From NCBI RefSeq assembly GCF_002835935.1, contig NZ_PJCF01000004.1, positions 620,001 to 684,000 of the forward strand: a stretch of DNA of 64,000 nt, given 5' to 3'. How positions within the stretch are numbered: the first letter of the stretch is position 1; the number at the start of each line of letters is the position of its first letter. The position numbers and the translations under genes were made by a program. The notes below the pieces were generated by a model, which saw nothing but the letters and a program-made list of their open reading frames with translations, was not told the origin of the DNA and searched no databases. Below, piece after piece: positions 40,785-49,924 of the stretch. Source of the DNA: Paraglaciecola sp. MB-3u-78. GTDB lineage: Bacteria > Pseudomonadota > Gammaproteobacteria > Enterobacterales > Alteromonadaceae.

Positions 40785-41309
40785 ATGAATACGCATAATG
40801 AACATTTTGTTGGTGCTGTGTTTAACAATATTGATGATGCCAACGCCGTTGTGGAGGATATGATCAAACATGACTTTCCAATGGATCAGCTCTCCATCCT
40901 CCACAATGCTGGCGGACAGGGTGATGACACTCTTGGTATCGCCTATACCAATGAAAAGGAACGTTTTAAGGTCTGGGGTTTGGAGGGCGCGCTGGGTGGA
41001 CTATTAGCAGCAGCCGCCAGCATGTTTTTGCTGCCCGGCGTAGGGACTGTGATTATTGGTGGGCCGTTGCTCAATGCTGTGGCCAGCAGCGCTGTTGGTG
41101 CCGGTCTAATGACAACTGGCGCTGCCTTGACTCACCTGACCATCGCCCAGCGTCGTCTTGGTATTCCCGAAGACAAGTTAGAAACACTGCATCGGGCAGT
41201 TATGGACGGTAAGACAGTGCTGCTTATGCACTGTGGTAATGACGACCCAAAAGTCTGGCATCAACGTCTAGTTTGGACAGGCGCAGACCCTATTTTTACT
41301 ATGCCTTGA
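40785..41309 (+). CDS. General stress protein 17M-like/DUF1269-like protein
   Basis: The 174-residue protein has an N-terminal ferredoxin-like domain (HFVGAVFNNIDDANAVVEDM) and a central glycine/alanine-rich hydrophobic hairpin (about residues 65-120), as in GSP17M-like proteins. AAGGAG lies eight bases before the ATG at 40785, which favours it over 40779. The coding sequence is clearly more GC-rich than its neighbours, which suggests transfer. It is convergent with the slipin gene. Confidence 0.7.
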   Translation: MNTHNEHFVGAVFNNIDDANAVVEDMIKHDFPMDQLSILHNAGGQGDDTLGIAYTNEKERFKVWGLEGALGGLLAAAASMFLLPGVGTVIIGGPLLNAVASSAVGAGLMTTGAALTHLTIAQRRLGIPEDKLETLHRAVMDGKTVLLMHCGNDDPKVWHQRLVWTGADPIFTMP

Positions 41310-41321
41310 TGTGATGTGATG

Positions 41322-42101
41322 TTATTTAGTTACCTTATTATCAAGTATCTGTTTTAGTCCTTGCATGAAATCCATAGGAATGGGGAAAATGATTGTGCTA
41401 CTTTTATCGCCTGCAATTTCAGTCAGTGTTTGTAAGTACCTGAGTTGTAAAGCCTGAGGTTGTTTTGCCAAAGTTTTTGCCGCGCTTAGTAATTGCTCAG
41501 AAGCCTCGTTTTCTCCTAGCGCATGAATAACTTTAGCACGTCGGGTTCTTTCGGCTTCTGCCTGCTGGGCAATTGCGCGGATCATGCTTTCGTCTAAATC
41601 TACGTGTTTTATTTCCACATTAGACACTTTGATACCCCACGCATTGGTTTGTTTATCCAAAATACTCTGAATATCACCGTTAAGTTGATCTCTTTCCGCG
41701 AGCATATCGTCTAGCTCGTGCTGACCTAAAACAGATCGCAAGGTGGTTTGTGATAATTGACTCGTCGCAGCCAAAAAGTCTTCTACTTGGATGATTGCCT
41801 TCTCTGGATCAACCACTTTAAAGTAAACCACTGCATTGACTTTAACAGATACATTATCCCTAGAAATAACATCCTGTGTAGGTACGTCCATCACAATGGT
41901 ACGTAAATCAACACGAACCATTTGCTGTATTAGCGGGATAACAATAATCAACCCTGGTCCTTTTACTTTTTGAAAGCGGCCTAAGAAAAAAATGACGCCT
42001 CTTTCATACTCGCGCAGTACTTTAAAAATTGAAAAAACAAACAAGGTGATAAAAAATGCCAGTGGCATCCAAACATAGTCAAAAGTAAATGTAGTGTCCA
42101 T
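41322..42101 (-). CDS. Slipin (stomatin/SPFH) membrane protein
   Basis: The 259-residue protein has one N-terminal membrane helix and an SPFH domain, with [20 protein letters not shown] and [23 protein letters not shown]. Slipins form membrane microdomain scaffolds. It starts one base after the NfeD gene; the pair is a well-known operon in which NfeD is a protease acting on stomatin. Confidence 0.92.
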   Translation of the reverse strand: MDTTFTFDYVWMPLAFFITLFVFSIFKVLREYERGVIFFLGRFQKVKGPGLIIVIPLIQQMVRVDLRTIVMDVPTQDVISRDNVSVKVNAVVYFKVVDPEKAIIQVEDFLAATSQLSQTTLRSVLGQHELDDMLAERDQLNGDIQSILDKQTNAWGIKVSNVEIKHVDLDESMIRAIAQQAEAERTRRAKVIHALGENEASEQLLSAAKTLAKQPQALQLRYLQTLTEIAGDKSSTIIFPIPMDFMQGLKQILDNKVTK

Positions 42102-42102
42102 T

Positions 42103-43437
42103 TTAGTGCTCCAATTGTTTTAAAACATTTAACGTGAGTCCATTTATTGAGGATACGGTAACTTTATCTCCGGGTATAAGGGGCTCGTTTGCTTGTACCT
42201 GCCATAATTCCCCTTGTAGTCGCGCTAAAGTAATGTCTTCATGAATGGATTCAATTTCAGCTGTTTCACCCAATAAAGTTTCAATACCGCTAACCTTGGT
42301 TTGCTGACGAGATTTGAACAACATGCCAAATGTTAAGAAAACAAAGGCGAGACTGGAGATAGCAACAGAGAGGATAATAGGCCAGGCAATTTGAAATGCA
42401 GGCTCAGGTGTATCTATAAGTATGACTGAACCCATAACAAGACTCACTGCTCCAATAATACCCAATATGCCAAAGCTGGGAGAATATACTTCGGCTATCA
42501 TCAACCCTATACCTAACAGAATGAGTGCCAAACCGGCATAATTTATCGGCAATACTTGAAAACCATACAATGCAGTTAGTATACAAACTGCACCGACAAG
42601 ACCAAATACACCTCCCCCAGGATTTGAAAACTCAAAGATTAAGCCATAAATACCGATCAGTATTAATATGAAAGCAAAGCTAGGATCCCCAACTACTGAA
42701 AGAAATTTTTGTCGCCAATTTGCTGATATATTAACAATATTAATATCATTCAAATTAAGTGCGCTCTGCTGCCCGTTTATCACAACAGCGTACCCATTTA
42801 ATTGTGTCAATAAATCATCTATGTCATCAGCAATAATATTAATGATGTTTGCTTCTAAGGCATCTTTCGCAGACATACTGGCTCCCGACAAAACGGCTTC
42901 CGCTGCCCACTCACGATTTCGACCTCTAAGGTCTGCGAGGCCTTCAATATAAGCAGTGGCATCGTTCACTATTTTGCGTGTCATGGCATTATTAGTATTG
43001 GATTGATTGATTTGTTCATCAGGATCAGTGGGTGCCCCAGATAAACCTATTTGCACAGGTGTCGCAGCACCCAGATTTGTGGCTGCTGACATTGCCGCAA
43101 TATGAGTTGCATACAAAATGTAAGTGCCAGCACTAGCGGCTCTAGCTCTTTTAGGATGAACATAGCCAACGATAGGGATGTTTGAAGACAATATGCGTTT
43201 AATAATACTGCGCATCGCATTATCTAAACCACCAGGCGTATCGAGTTTCAGAATAATAAGAGTGGGCTGGATGGGGGAGTTATCACTATGGGCCAGATCA
43301 ATAGAGGAAACGACGTACTCCATAGTCGCCACACCTATTGGACCCCGAACATCAAGTATCCAGACGTCATGGGTAGCGGAACTAAACCGAGAAAAACACA
43401 AAAATAATAAAAACATCCAAATACGTAAAATAAACAT
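42103..43437 (-). CDS. NfeD-family membrane serine protease
   Basis: The 444-residue protein has a signal peptide, a ClpP-like domain with the nucleophile in AASAGTYIL (about residue 107) and the downstream lysine in MTRKIVND, four membrane helices (about 235-365) and a C-terminal OB-fold NfeD domain. It is the long form found upstream of slipin genes. An FNR-type box lies 76 bases upstream. Confidence 0.92.
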   Translation of the reverse strand: MFILRIWMFLLFLCFSRFSSATHDVWILDVRGPIGVATMEYVVSSIDLAHSDNSPIQPTLIILKLDTPGGLDNAMRSIIKRILSSNIPIVGYVHPKRARAASAGTYILYATHIAAMSAATNLGAATPVQIGLSGAPTDPDEQINQSNTNNAMTRKIVNDATAYIEGLADLRGRNREWAAEAVLSGASMSAKDALEANIINIIADDIDDLLTQLNGYAVVINGQQSALNLNDINIVNISANWRQKFLSVVGDPSFAFILILIGIYGLIFEFSNPGGGVFGLVGAVCILTALYGFQVLPINYAGLALILLGIGLMIAEVYSPSFGILGIIGAVSLVMGSVILIDTPEPAFQIAWPIILSVAISSLAFVFLTFGMLFKSRQQTKVSGIETLLGETAEIESIHEDITLARLQGELWQVQANEPLIPGDKVTVSSINGLTLNVLKQLEH

Positions 43438-44386
43438 GTTTTTTACTCAAATTGACCAACAAGTTCAATGTAGAAGTTAATCAAGACTTTACTGATACTT
43501 GTTTTTAGTCATTTGACACAGATCAACACTTAATAAGAAAGTACCTAGGACGTTACGACGTCATCATTATTCTCCAATAATAAATATGAAATACGTGGTC
43601 CTTTATAAATGCCCAACTTAAAAAAAACATACTCTGCCTTGCTGCAACTAGCCTAGTTCTAATCTGGGTGTAACTGAATGCTGTCCTGTTTCTTATGAGG
43701 ATAACCTAACCAAAACGGGAGTAATTATTTGATACTCTTTTGTGACGTCCTTAGCAAAACGGTGTTTTATTAACCGTTCAAAAAGTGCTGAAAAATTAAT
43801 GCCTAATAAATAATACTAATTTGCAGTTGCTTTCGATGCTCAGTGAATGAACTTAAATGGGGGGGTATTTTGTAGTATCAAGGCTAAAAGGGTTACGCGT
43901 TACCATTTGTGCGTAATTAATACTAGCGTGAATGCCCATGTAAATAAGGTATCAAGGTATGAAACAACGATTAGGACTCATGACCTATTCAAGTCAAGCT
44001 TTAGCATCTTTATGTTTCGTAAAATTGCCTTTTTAACATCAGTCTTGTCACAGAAGCTATGAGTAATTAGGTGCCATATTCATCTCTCTCTCATTCATAG
44101 TAGGTGTCAGCGGGATAAATTTTCTATAGACCTGCATCTGATATTCGAGCATATTAATGTTTGAAACTCAGCCTGTTTAATAAACTGACAAGCGGGTTTG
44201 ACCGAATTGGAGACCTTCTTTAAATTGCCTGTTGGTCTTAATAAACATGGAAAGTACGCCAAAGCGGACGGCAGTTAACGAAAGTTTACTGTGACCAAAA
44301 AGTAAACTCGCGGGGGCTCAAAAAGAGCTTCTGTTGTCCTATAATCTATTTTCGATTTATTACCTATTATCTCGATAAAAAGATAT
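43438..44386. other. Intergenic region with an FNR-type box and scattered hairpins
   Basis: Apart from the FNR-type site at 43513, this 950-base region holds only short unsupported frames. There is an 8-bp inverted repeat AGTTTACT/AGTAAACT at 44283-44308 and a GCTC-A5-GAGC hairpin just after it. It marks the boundary between core and accessory DNA. Confidence 0.5.
43513..43526. promoter_or_regulatory. FNR/Anr-type box upstream of the NfeD-slipin operon
   Basis: TTGACACAGATCAA matches TTGAY-N4-RTCAA exactly. It lies 76 bases upstream of the NfeD start. FNR-family control in response to oxygen is inferred from sequence alone. Confidence 0.55.
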
Positions 44387-45232
44387 CTAATTCGATTGTG
44401 CTTTGATTCTTATTAGTTGATTTTTGGCATTTTTATTGTCTGGTTGTAGCGCCAGCACTTTGTTATAAAACTCAATTGCTTTTTTGCTATCGCCAAGTAA
44501 CCAATAAGCTTCGGCCAAACTATCATAAGTATTGGCACTGGTAGGAAACAACTGAGTATTGAGGGTGAAAACTCCCACTGCTTGGTCCAATTTTTTCCGT
44601 CCTATTAGTTGATATCCCCAGGTATTCAAATCGACCTCAATCAGTTTGATAGCACCTTGGCTTTGCATTTCCTGTGCGACATTAGAAATATTGGCATAGC
44701 CTTGTATTTCTAATTGTGTCCACAAAGGTTTAATTGATAAAGGTAAACCAAAACCATTTTCGGCTTTCATGTCGGCGATATAAACCCCGGCAATTTCATC
44801 AATAAAAGTTGATGGCAATGAACCAGATAGATTAGTCAGTACCACAATTAATAAATTGTCATGAGGATAAACAACTAAAGCCGAACGATTTGCACCAAGG
44901 GGAGCCACCGCAGAGTGTTCCGCACGGCTTATTACAGGCCAACCTAAAGCATACCCATTAACCAGTTGGTTGAACCCCGCAGTCTTTCCATCAACTAGTA
45001 TGTTGGGTTCCCAAAGTTTTTTAAGACTATCACTTTTATCAAAGAGCTTATTCGCTTGAAGTGCGATAACCCTTTGAGCTAATTCCTTAGCACTACTTGT
45101 CATGCCCGCAGTGGTGCGTAAAGGTGGCGCAAATTCTGCGCTCAGGTTAGTCAACTGCCCCGTTTTTACATAAGTATAAGCGCGCGCTTGATTGGGTACG
45201 ACCGTTTCAAAATGGGCAAAACCCGCTGGCAC
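44387..45232 (-). pseudogene. Truncated beta-lactamase-family serine hydrolase with TPR tail
   Basis: The 281 codons match the C-terminal half of a class C beta-lactamase-related hydrolase (GYALGWPV, GANRSALVVYPHDNLLIVVLTNLSGS) followed by tetratricopeptide repeats (TYDSLAEAYWLLGDSKKAIEFYNKVLALQP). The N-terminal half with the SxxK nucleophile is missing. The reading stops at about 45225, where an RT remnant begins on the other strand, so the gene was cut by that rearrangement. Confidence 0.8.
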
Positions 45233-45597
45233 TTATGCAAGGCCGTGAGAACAGTCAATCAACACTTTCATCAATTAAAAGTCGAGCAAGCACCGGATAA
45301 AACCTTTATCGGGCGTATTGAAAAAGAATTTATTCCAGGCATCTTGCCTTTCACCCTGCGGGCCAGCTATAGCTGTTCTAAATTGCTCCCGACAATTTGG
45401 TGATTTTTTGGGTTATCGATTTGTCCTGCCAGAATTAGGCTTAGCAGAAAAAACGATAACTAACGCGGTGAATAAAGTGCGTCAGCCCACTTTATTTATA
45501 GAGAAGGAGCAAAAGAAAACGGCCCCCAAAAGAGCCGCTATGCTTGATGATTATATTACCCGCTGGTTACGATGGGTAGTTGCAGGGCTGGATGACA
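45221..45597 (+). pseudogene. Frameshifted C-terminal remnant of a group II-intron-like reverse transcriptase
   Basis: The plus strand encodes KTRWHLCKAVRTVNQ and LKVEQAPDKTFIGRIEK in one frame, then FLGYRFVLPELGLAEKTI and DDYITRWLRWVVAGLD in another. These are the C-terminal (thumb/X-like) blocks of a family of stand-alone RNA-directed DNA polymerases found near integrons and mobile DNA. At least one frameshift lies around 45330-45395. The catalytic palm with YADD is absent. A second remnant is at 58989. Confidence 0.75.
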
Positions 45598-45603
45598 ATC
45601 CGA

Positions 45604-46119
45604 TTAATATTGTTTTCTATATCGAGTAAATGACAAGCCCGCTAAACCCAGCAGCACCAATATAACCGAACCGGGCTCGGGGACTGTCACGCGGTTGACA
45701 AATTTGATACCCGAGCCGGTGAACGAATCGTAGTACGAAGGCGGGGTTATAGTATCGTTAAATAAATAATACTCCGCTGTGCCACTAAACCGATTAAAAC
45801 GGAAAAAACTTACTGGGTTCGGCGCAAATGCATAAAATTCCGATGTGACCATTACACCGCCACTAACCGAAAATAAATTGTTAGAAACGTTATAAAACGG
45901 AGCTAAAAAATCGATGTAATCCGCATCCCCGTCGACAATAGTGATAATGACGCCGCTGGCCGCCTGCAATGAGGCGTTGTCCACTAACCCCAATATCTCG
46001 CCGCTAATCTTACCATTACTAGATTCCCACGAAAAATCAAATATCAACGACGCATTGGCGACGCCCATCCATCCCGCTAATGCTATTGCTCCTAAAAGCT
46101 TTGTGACCTTCTTAAACAT
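45604..46119 (-). CDS. PEP-CTERM sorting-domain protein
   Basis: The 171-residue protein has a signal peptide (LLGAIALAGWMGVANA), a beta-rich body and the C-terminal tail VPEPGSVILVLLGLAGLSF followed by arginine and lysine. This is the PEP-CTERM signal recognised by exosortase, which transfers such proteins to the cell surface. AAGGA precedes the ATG. A sigma-54 promoter and a T-rich element lie upstream. No exosortase gene is in the window. Confidence 0.85.
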   Translation of the reverse strand: MFKKVTKLLGAIALAGWMGVANASLIFDFSWESSNGKISGEILGLVDNASLQAASGVIITIVDGDADYIDFLAPFYNVSNNLFSVSGGVMVTSEFYAFAPNPVSFFRFNRFSGTAEYYLFNDTITPPSYYDSFTGSGIKFVNRVTVPEPGSVILVLLGLAGLSFTRYRKQY

Positions 46120-46176
46120 ACCGTTATCCTTTTAAAAATTAATTAAATGGAACTACAAGTCGTGCGCTCAAAAATA

Positions 46177-46193
46177 TGCAAGAAAAAAGCCAC
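46177..46193 (-). promoter_or_regulatory. Sigma-54 promoter of the first PEP-CTERM gene
   Basis: On the minus strand GTGGCTTTTTTCTTGCA has GG and GC separated by exactly ten bases, the -24/-12 pattern. It lies about 60 bases before the start codon, leaving a leader of about 45 bases. Confidence 0.75.
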
Positions 46194-46257
46194 ATAAATA
46201 AAACCAATCTAATTCAACAGCTTAGTATTCTTAATACAATAAACATGGGATTAATTG

Positions 46258-46273
46258 TGTAAAAAAACCTGAC
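46258..46273 (-). promoter_or_regulatory. GTCAGG-T7-ACA element of the first PEP-CTERM gene
   Basis: On the minus strand this reads GTCAGGTTTTTTTACA. It lies about 66 bases upstream of the -24 GG. The same element occurs identically at 57878 and with two changes at 58346. A binding site for a sigma-54 enhancer-binding protein is the natural reading. Confidence 0.65.
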
Positions 46274-46660
46274 TCATCCATTTGGATTAAGTTGTTATGT
46301 TGATTGCGCGTGCCATTCAAGGGCACTGCCATCACTTGATGTGCCGTTGTTTGCTAATAAGGCGGTGTGTAAGGGTGACGTTTGATGGCATGTCATTCAT
46401 GATGTTGACTGCTCGGTATTTGAACAGTTGATTCAGATATCATTTTACTGTGAACGGCTGAGATGAGCGAAAGCGGGCATAGGATTGAATGCCCGCGACT
46501 GTCTGTAATTCGCTCATTGTCGTCAGTCGCCATTTTGCTAACGGCAAGTTTCCGACAAAGCAGACATTAGGAAAATCACTGAACTATGATTTTTTGAACA
46601 ATCTATAGGTGTTATGTAGCGCCTACACCAGCGTCCTAGTTTTCTGACTGACTGCGGTTT
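46274..46660. other. Intergenic region with a perfect hairpin
   Basis: GCGGGCAT at 46473-46480 and ATGCCCGC at 46489-46496 form a perfect 8-bp stem. One copy of a dispersed motif follows at 46511. I see no gene. Confidence 0.5.
46511..46528 (+). repeat. Dispersed 18-bp motif, copy 1
   Basis: CGCTCATTGTCGTCAGTC. Related copies are at 48977, 50966 (reverse) and 57388, with one to three differences, all in non-coding accessory DNA. Confidence 0.6.
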
Positions 46661-47020
46661 TCATGCATGACTTATCTCGAATTTATTATCAAAATTCATT
46701 TTTTGTAGGAATGGATAGACAGAGTCCAATTCCTCTTTACCGACCTTCGACAAATCAACTTTATATATCCCAGTCATAGTAGCAATTTCTATATCTTTGG
46801 ATGAAAGGGTAACTCGAACCAACATGCTATCCTCTTCATCCGTTTCTTGCCCCTCAAGAGAAACACGAACGCCCCTTTCTTCTTCAATTACAAGGGATTC
46901 AAACTTAGGGGTTCTCATTAATATGAGACTACGAACTCCTAAAGCTTCATCCTCAAGGGCAAAAGAAAGAATTAAGTCTACATCTTCATCGTCGATTGAT
47001 ATAAAGCTAGCTCGTTTCAT
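46661..47020 (-). CDS. Small acidic protein of unknown function
   Basis: The 119-residue protein is acidic with no signal peptide or membrane helix. It has alternating hydrophobic and charged segments and a run of aspartate and glutamate near residues 56-66. The ATG at 47020 is in a weak context. I do not recognise a family. Its place among cassettes and remnants suggests accessory cargo. Confidence 0.55.
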   Translation of the reverse strand: MKRASFISIDDEDVDLILSFALEDEALGVRSLILMRTPKFESLVIEEERGVRVSLEGQETDEEDSMLVRVTLSSKDIEIATMTGIYKVDLSKVGKEELDSVYPFLQKMNFDNKFEISHA

Positions 47021-47615
47021 CTCATATTCTCAGATCTATGTGGGCAACAGTTGATTAGTGTGAACTTGCAAGTTAGGTTACCTTATAATATAAACGGTGA
47101 CTTAAATCAAAAGCTTGAGTAGTTATTTAGTGGCTAAGGCGTGCCGTAGATCCATTATAGTCATTGGCCGATATTCACTGACTGGGAACTAAGTGCCAAT
47201 TGCCGTCATTCGCCATTGGTTTTGTAATCGCAATAAGTTTCAATAAAGCGGACTCTGAATTAACTGGCTCGCTAAATAGTTTCTACTTAAATTGACTGTA
47301 TACAAAATCAGGTCTAATGAAATTTATTGAATAATGTCTATTTCGCTTCCTATTATATAATTTTATCTGGTCTCACTTTGTTTTTCTCAAAACGCTAAGT
47401 CATTCATTTAATTATTGAAAATATTATACCCATAGTATTTAATAGGAATCATAAAAGTCGCGTTAAAGTCAGGCTCATCTTGCTTTTTTAGGTTTTCATG
47501 TTTTTGTAACTACAAAAGTAAAGAATATGTAATTAAATCAATTGGTAAGTAATGAGAATGGTAGCGATTAAAAGTAAAACGAGCAATTACATATACGAAA
47601 TGCTTTTTAATAAGT
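47021..47615. other. Non-coding region before the cassette array
   Basis: TATGTAATT at about 47528 pairs with AATTACATA at about 47585, and the stretch ends in GTTAGGC at 47616. This could be a long attC site of a lost cassette, but its left core site is not clear. No gene is seen. Confidence 0.35.
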
Positions 47616-47622
47616 GTTAGGC
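47616..47622 (+). other. Candidate attC core GTTAGGC at the left edge of cassette 1
   Basis: GTTAGGC fits the GTTRRRY recombination core. It lies 40 bases before the first cassette gene and is complementary to GCCTAAC at the start of the attC at 48174, as expected for cassette ends. Confidence 0.45.
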
Positions 47623-47661
47623 GCCCCCGGTCTACTCAAATAGAATTTTAAAGGATGTAGT

Positions 47662-48162
47662 GTGAACAATAACAAAATAGGCTCTCTTTTTTTCGTACAT
47701 GTGTTGATTATCCTGTGCTGCTCTTCTGCTATTGCTAATGAGAATATTGAGTCTAAGAATATTGAGACTCTGATACTTTGGAATGAGGAGGTTTGGTGTA
47801 AAGGTCGAGTCGATTTAGTGTCTCAGTTAGTAGCGCCCTCTTACACTCGACATGAGAATCAAGGAACTCGTAGCGTAACTCCTTCAGAATATGTGCTTGA
47901 GATTTTGGCGTTACGGAAACGTAATATCGAATTATTCTTGCCAAATGATATTGGCGTAGACGGAAACTTAATATGGACAAGATGGTCCATGCGTGCAGAC
48001 GGACCCAATGGAGACAAAATAACTGGAAGGGTATTACAAACCTATCGATTCAAAAATGGAAAGCTGGCCGAAACATGGTTAGTATTTACTGCCGGTGAAA
48101 TGTGGTCAAAAGATGAGCCGTTTACGAGTTGCAATATTTCCGAACTATTTAAGAGTAGATAA
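47662..48162 (+). CDS. Exported SnoaL/NTF2-like protein (cassette gene 1)
   Basis: The 166-residue protein has a signal peptide (FFVHVLIILCCSSAIA) and a SnoaL-like fold: WNEEVWCKGRVDLVSQLVAPSYTRHE and a C-terminal TYRFKNGKLAETWLVF. The family includes cyclases and isomerases, and many members are of unknown role. The start is GTG with AAGGA upstream. It ends 11 bases before an attC site, the usual layout of an integron cassette. Confidence 0.75.
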   Translation: MNNNKIGSLFFVHVLIILCCSSAIANENIESKNIETLILWNEEVWCKGRVDLVSQLVAPSYTRHENQGTRSVTPSEYVLEILALRKRNIELFLPNDIGVDGNLIWTRWSMRADGPNGDKITGRVLQTYRFKNGKLAETWLVFTAGEMWSKDEPFTSCNISELFKSR

Positions 48163-48173
48163 ATGGGACGAGT

Positions 48174-48260
48174 GCCTAACAAAACCATGAATTCGTTCGC
48201 TTCGCTCACTGGGACGCTTCGCAGCAAGCTGCTTCGCGCCCATTATGGTAAGCGTTATGT
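48174..48260 (+). repeat. attC-like site closing cassette 1
   Basis: The site begins GCCTAAC and ends GCGTTATG. AACCAT-G-AAT near the left end pairs with ATTATGGT near the right end, leaving one unpaired G, the extrahelical base typical of attC. A longer inner stem (TGGG...GCAGC with GCTGC...CCCA) completes the hairpin. Size, about 87 bases, fits. Confidence 0.8.
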
Positions 48261-48345
48261 TTCTTCCAACTGGACTAAGAGTAAAAATATACATATGATT
48301 TCTGTTAAAAAACAACCCACAACAAACGCAAGCGCGCTAATTGGT

Positions 48346-48834
48346 ATGCCCCGAGTCTTTCGCACCATTACTTGCCTTATGCTGCTCGTTCTCGCCTCTT
48401 GCTCGACGCTCCAGGACCCGCAAAGGTCCAGGAATATCGCAATGGCGGAGGACTTGTTCGATAAAGTCAACTCAGCTGATCCGTACACTGCTCAGGATCT
48501 GCTTCACCCGGATTTTAGCTTCATGTACATGAGTCAGCTTCCTATCTCTGACGTTAACTACAACCGGGATACCTTCTTTACCGTCTGGCTTCCGACTGTG
48601 GGCAGTCTTGCTCCTAAAGGCATTGTCTTTGAGACTGTCGGTACAATTGCAGATAACCATGGAGTTGCTCTAATCAGGACCGGCGACGCGGAGGGAATTA
48701 ACGGAGAGTACGACAATGCCTACGTTTTTATTTTCAAGATGAAGGACGGTAAAATCCACTCGATCGAGGAGTACAACAGTGATCTTCTGACCGCGACCCG
48801 CCTTTATAACAATAAACTCGTCCCTTCAAATTGA
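48346..48834 (+). CDS. SnoaL-like lipoprotein (cassette gene 2)
   Basis: From the ATG at 48346 the 162-residue protein has a lipoprotein signal ending LVLASC, then a SnoaL/NTF2-like domain (AEDLFDKVNSADPYTAQDLLHPDFSF and NAYVFIFKMKDGKIHSIEEYNSD). It would sit in the outer or inner membrane facing the periplasm. A longer frame begins at 48163, but its first part lies in the attC site. A start at 48295 is also possible. GC content is higher than around it. Confidence 0.72.
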   Translation: MPRVFRTITCLMLLVLASCSTLQDPQRSRNIAMAEDLFDKVNSADPYTAQDLLHPDFSFMYMSQLPISDVNYNRDTFFTVWLPTVGSLAPKGIVFETVGTIADNHGVALIRTGDAEGINGEYDNAYVFIFKMKDGKIHSIEEYNSDLLTATRLYNNKLVPSN

Positions 48835-48856
48835 GTCAATAATGTTGTCCGCGAAT

Positions 48857-48921
48857 AGCAAAACATAATAATCAGATCAAAAAGGACGCGCGTTGCGCGC
48901 CTATTATTCAAGGAGTTAATG
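48857..48921 (+). repeat. Weaker attC-like site closing cassette 2
   Basis: ATAATA near the left pairs with TATTAT near the right, with an inner GGACGCGCG/GCGCGCC hairpin, and the right end is GTTAATG. The left core (CAAAAC) fits poorly. It lies 22 bases after the lipoprotein stop. Confidence 0.5.
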
Positions 48922-48976
48922 TCCGCTTTACAGCGAAAGTTCGATGAAGAACTGGACATCCTCAATGACTGCAACT

Positions 48977-48994
48977 CGCTCATTGCTGTCAGTC
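48977..48994 (+). repeat. Dispersed 18-bp motif, copy 2
   Basis: CGCTCATTGCTGTCAGTC. Confidence 0.6.
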
Positions 48995-49234
48995 AACTTA
49001 TTCAAATCAAACCGAACTCGCCATACTCTATCTAATGCAAAATCGAATAGCATCAAAACATCTAATTAGCTTCATATAGGAAACGGCTATCGGGTAAAAG
49101 GCAATGAAAAGTCTCTATCATATAGGCTAGTAGTAGTTAATGTTTGGCTTAATGGTGTCTTGCCCCGACATAAAAGGCTTTGCTCAAGTTGCTATACGTC
49201 CACGAGAGACTGTACTCGTGAATTATTTGTGGTT

Positions 49235-49924
49235 TTAGTTTGTATAGAGGCTGAAAGGGGTTAGCTTGTTCACTTCTGTTAGCTGGTTGTTGTCGTATAA
49301 AAATTCAAACTTACTGCCTGTGGTGATTACTTTAACAAGCTTAGGGCTAAAGAGTGCATAGCAATCATTATGTGGATTCCTAACAGAGTTATAGACTAGC
49401 CCGTCCTTTTTGTCGGCTCTGAGTTTTAATGCTAGTGTCTGACTGGTGTCGTAATCGTTTGATTGGTGTGCATTTTTGTTGTTGCGTATATCGGCAAGCT
49501 TAGCGCTAAATGTCACTAAAAGCTCTTGAGCAATAAAGCGCTCTGTTTTTAAATCAGGAGTTTCTGCTAGTGTTTTTGCGTAATGGTAGGTTACTTCGAG
49601 TATGGCGGTTTCTATGGTGTTTGCCACGTACAAAACGCCAAATGCCGTATTGTCTGAGAATCGGCTTGGCTGGCTTGGTGACAAGTGAACAAAGGGCGCG
49701 ACTGCGTATGAACACCCTTGAATATTGAACGGTATTTCAGATTTATTTAGCAGGGCGTAATTACCTGTTTCTGCTTTTAGTCGAGGATTCACTCTACTTT
49801 GTAATTGGTATAGGATCTCAAAGTCTTCGAAGTCTGCCGCATCTTCGTAAATAGCAATTGGCGGAAACTGGGTTCCTATTATGCGTTTCCCTTTGGTGTT
49901 ACTGAGTACTTCTGTATTCACCAT
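49235..49924 (-). CDS. RES-domain toxin
   Basis: The 229-residue protein has the RES core: an arginine in PSRFSDN, tyrosine in FGVLYVAN, glutamate in TAILEVTYHY and a serine in VYNSVRN. RES toxins of type II systems break down NAD+. It overlaps the upstream antitoxin gene by seven bases. All expected active residues are present, so it may be functional. Confidence 0.88.
   Translation of the reverse strand: MVNTEVLSNTKGKRIIGTQFPPIAIYEDAADFEDFEILYQLQSRVNPRLKAETGNYALLNKSEIPFNIQGCSYAVAPFVHLSPSQPSRFSDNTAFGVLYVANTIETAILEVTYHYAKTLAETPDLKTERFIAQELLVTFSAKLADIRNNKNAHQSNDYDTSQTLALKLRADKKDGLVYNSVRNPHNDCYALFSPKLVKVITTGSKFEFLYDNNQLTEVNKLTPFSLYTN

Larger units (their letters stand above)
48835..49234. other. 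Non-coding region after cassette 2
   Basis: It holds the second attC-like site and one dispersed motif copy. The remainder is AT-rich with no gene. Confidence 0.45.

Noticed and set aside
43847-44062. 71-codon open frame in the intergenic region
   Set aside because: There is no start context and no recognisable sequence; likely chance.
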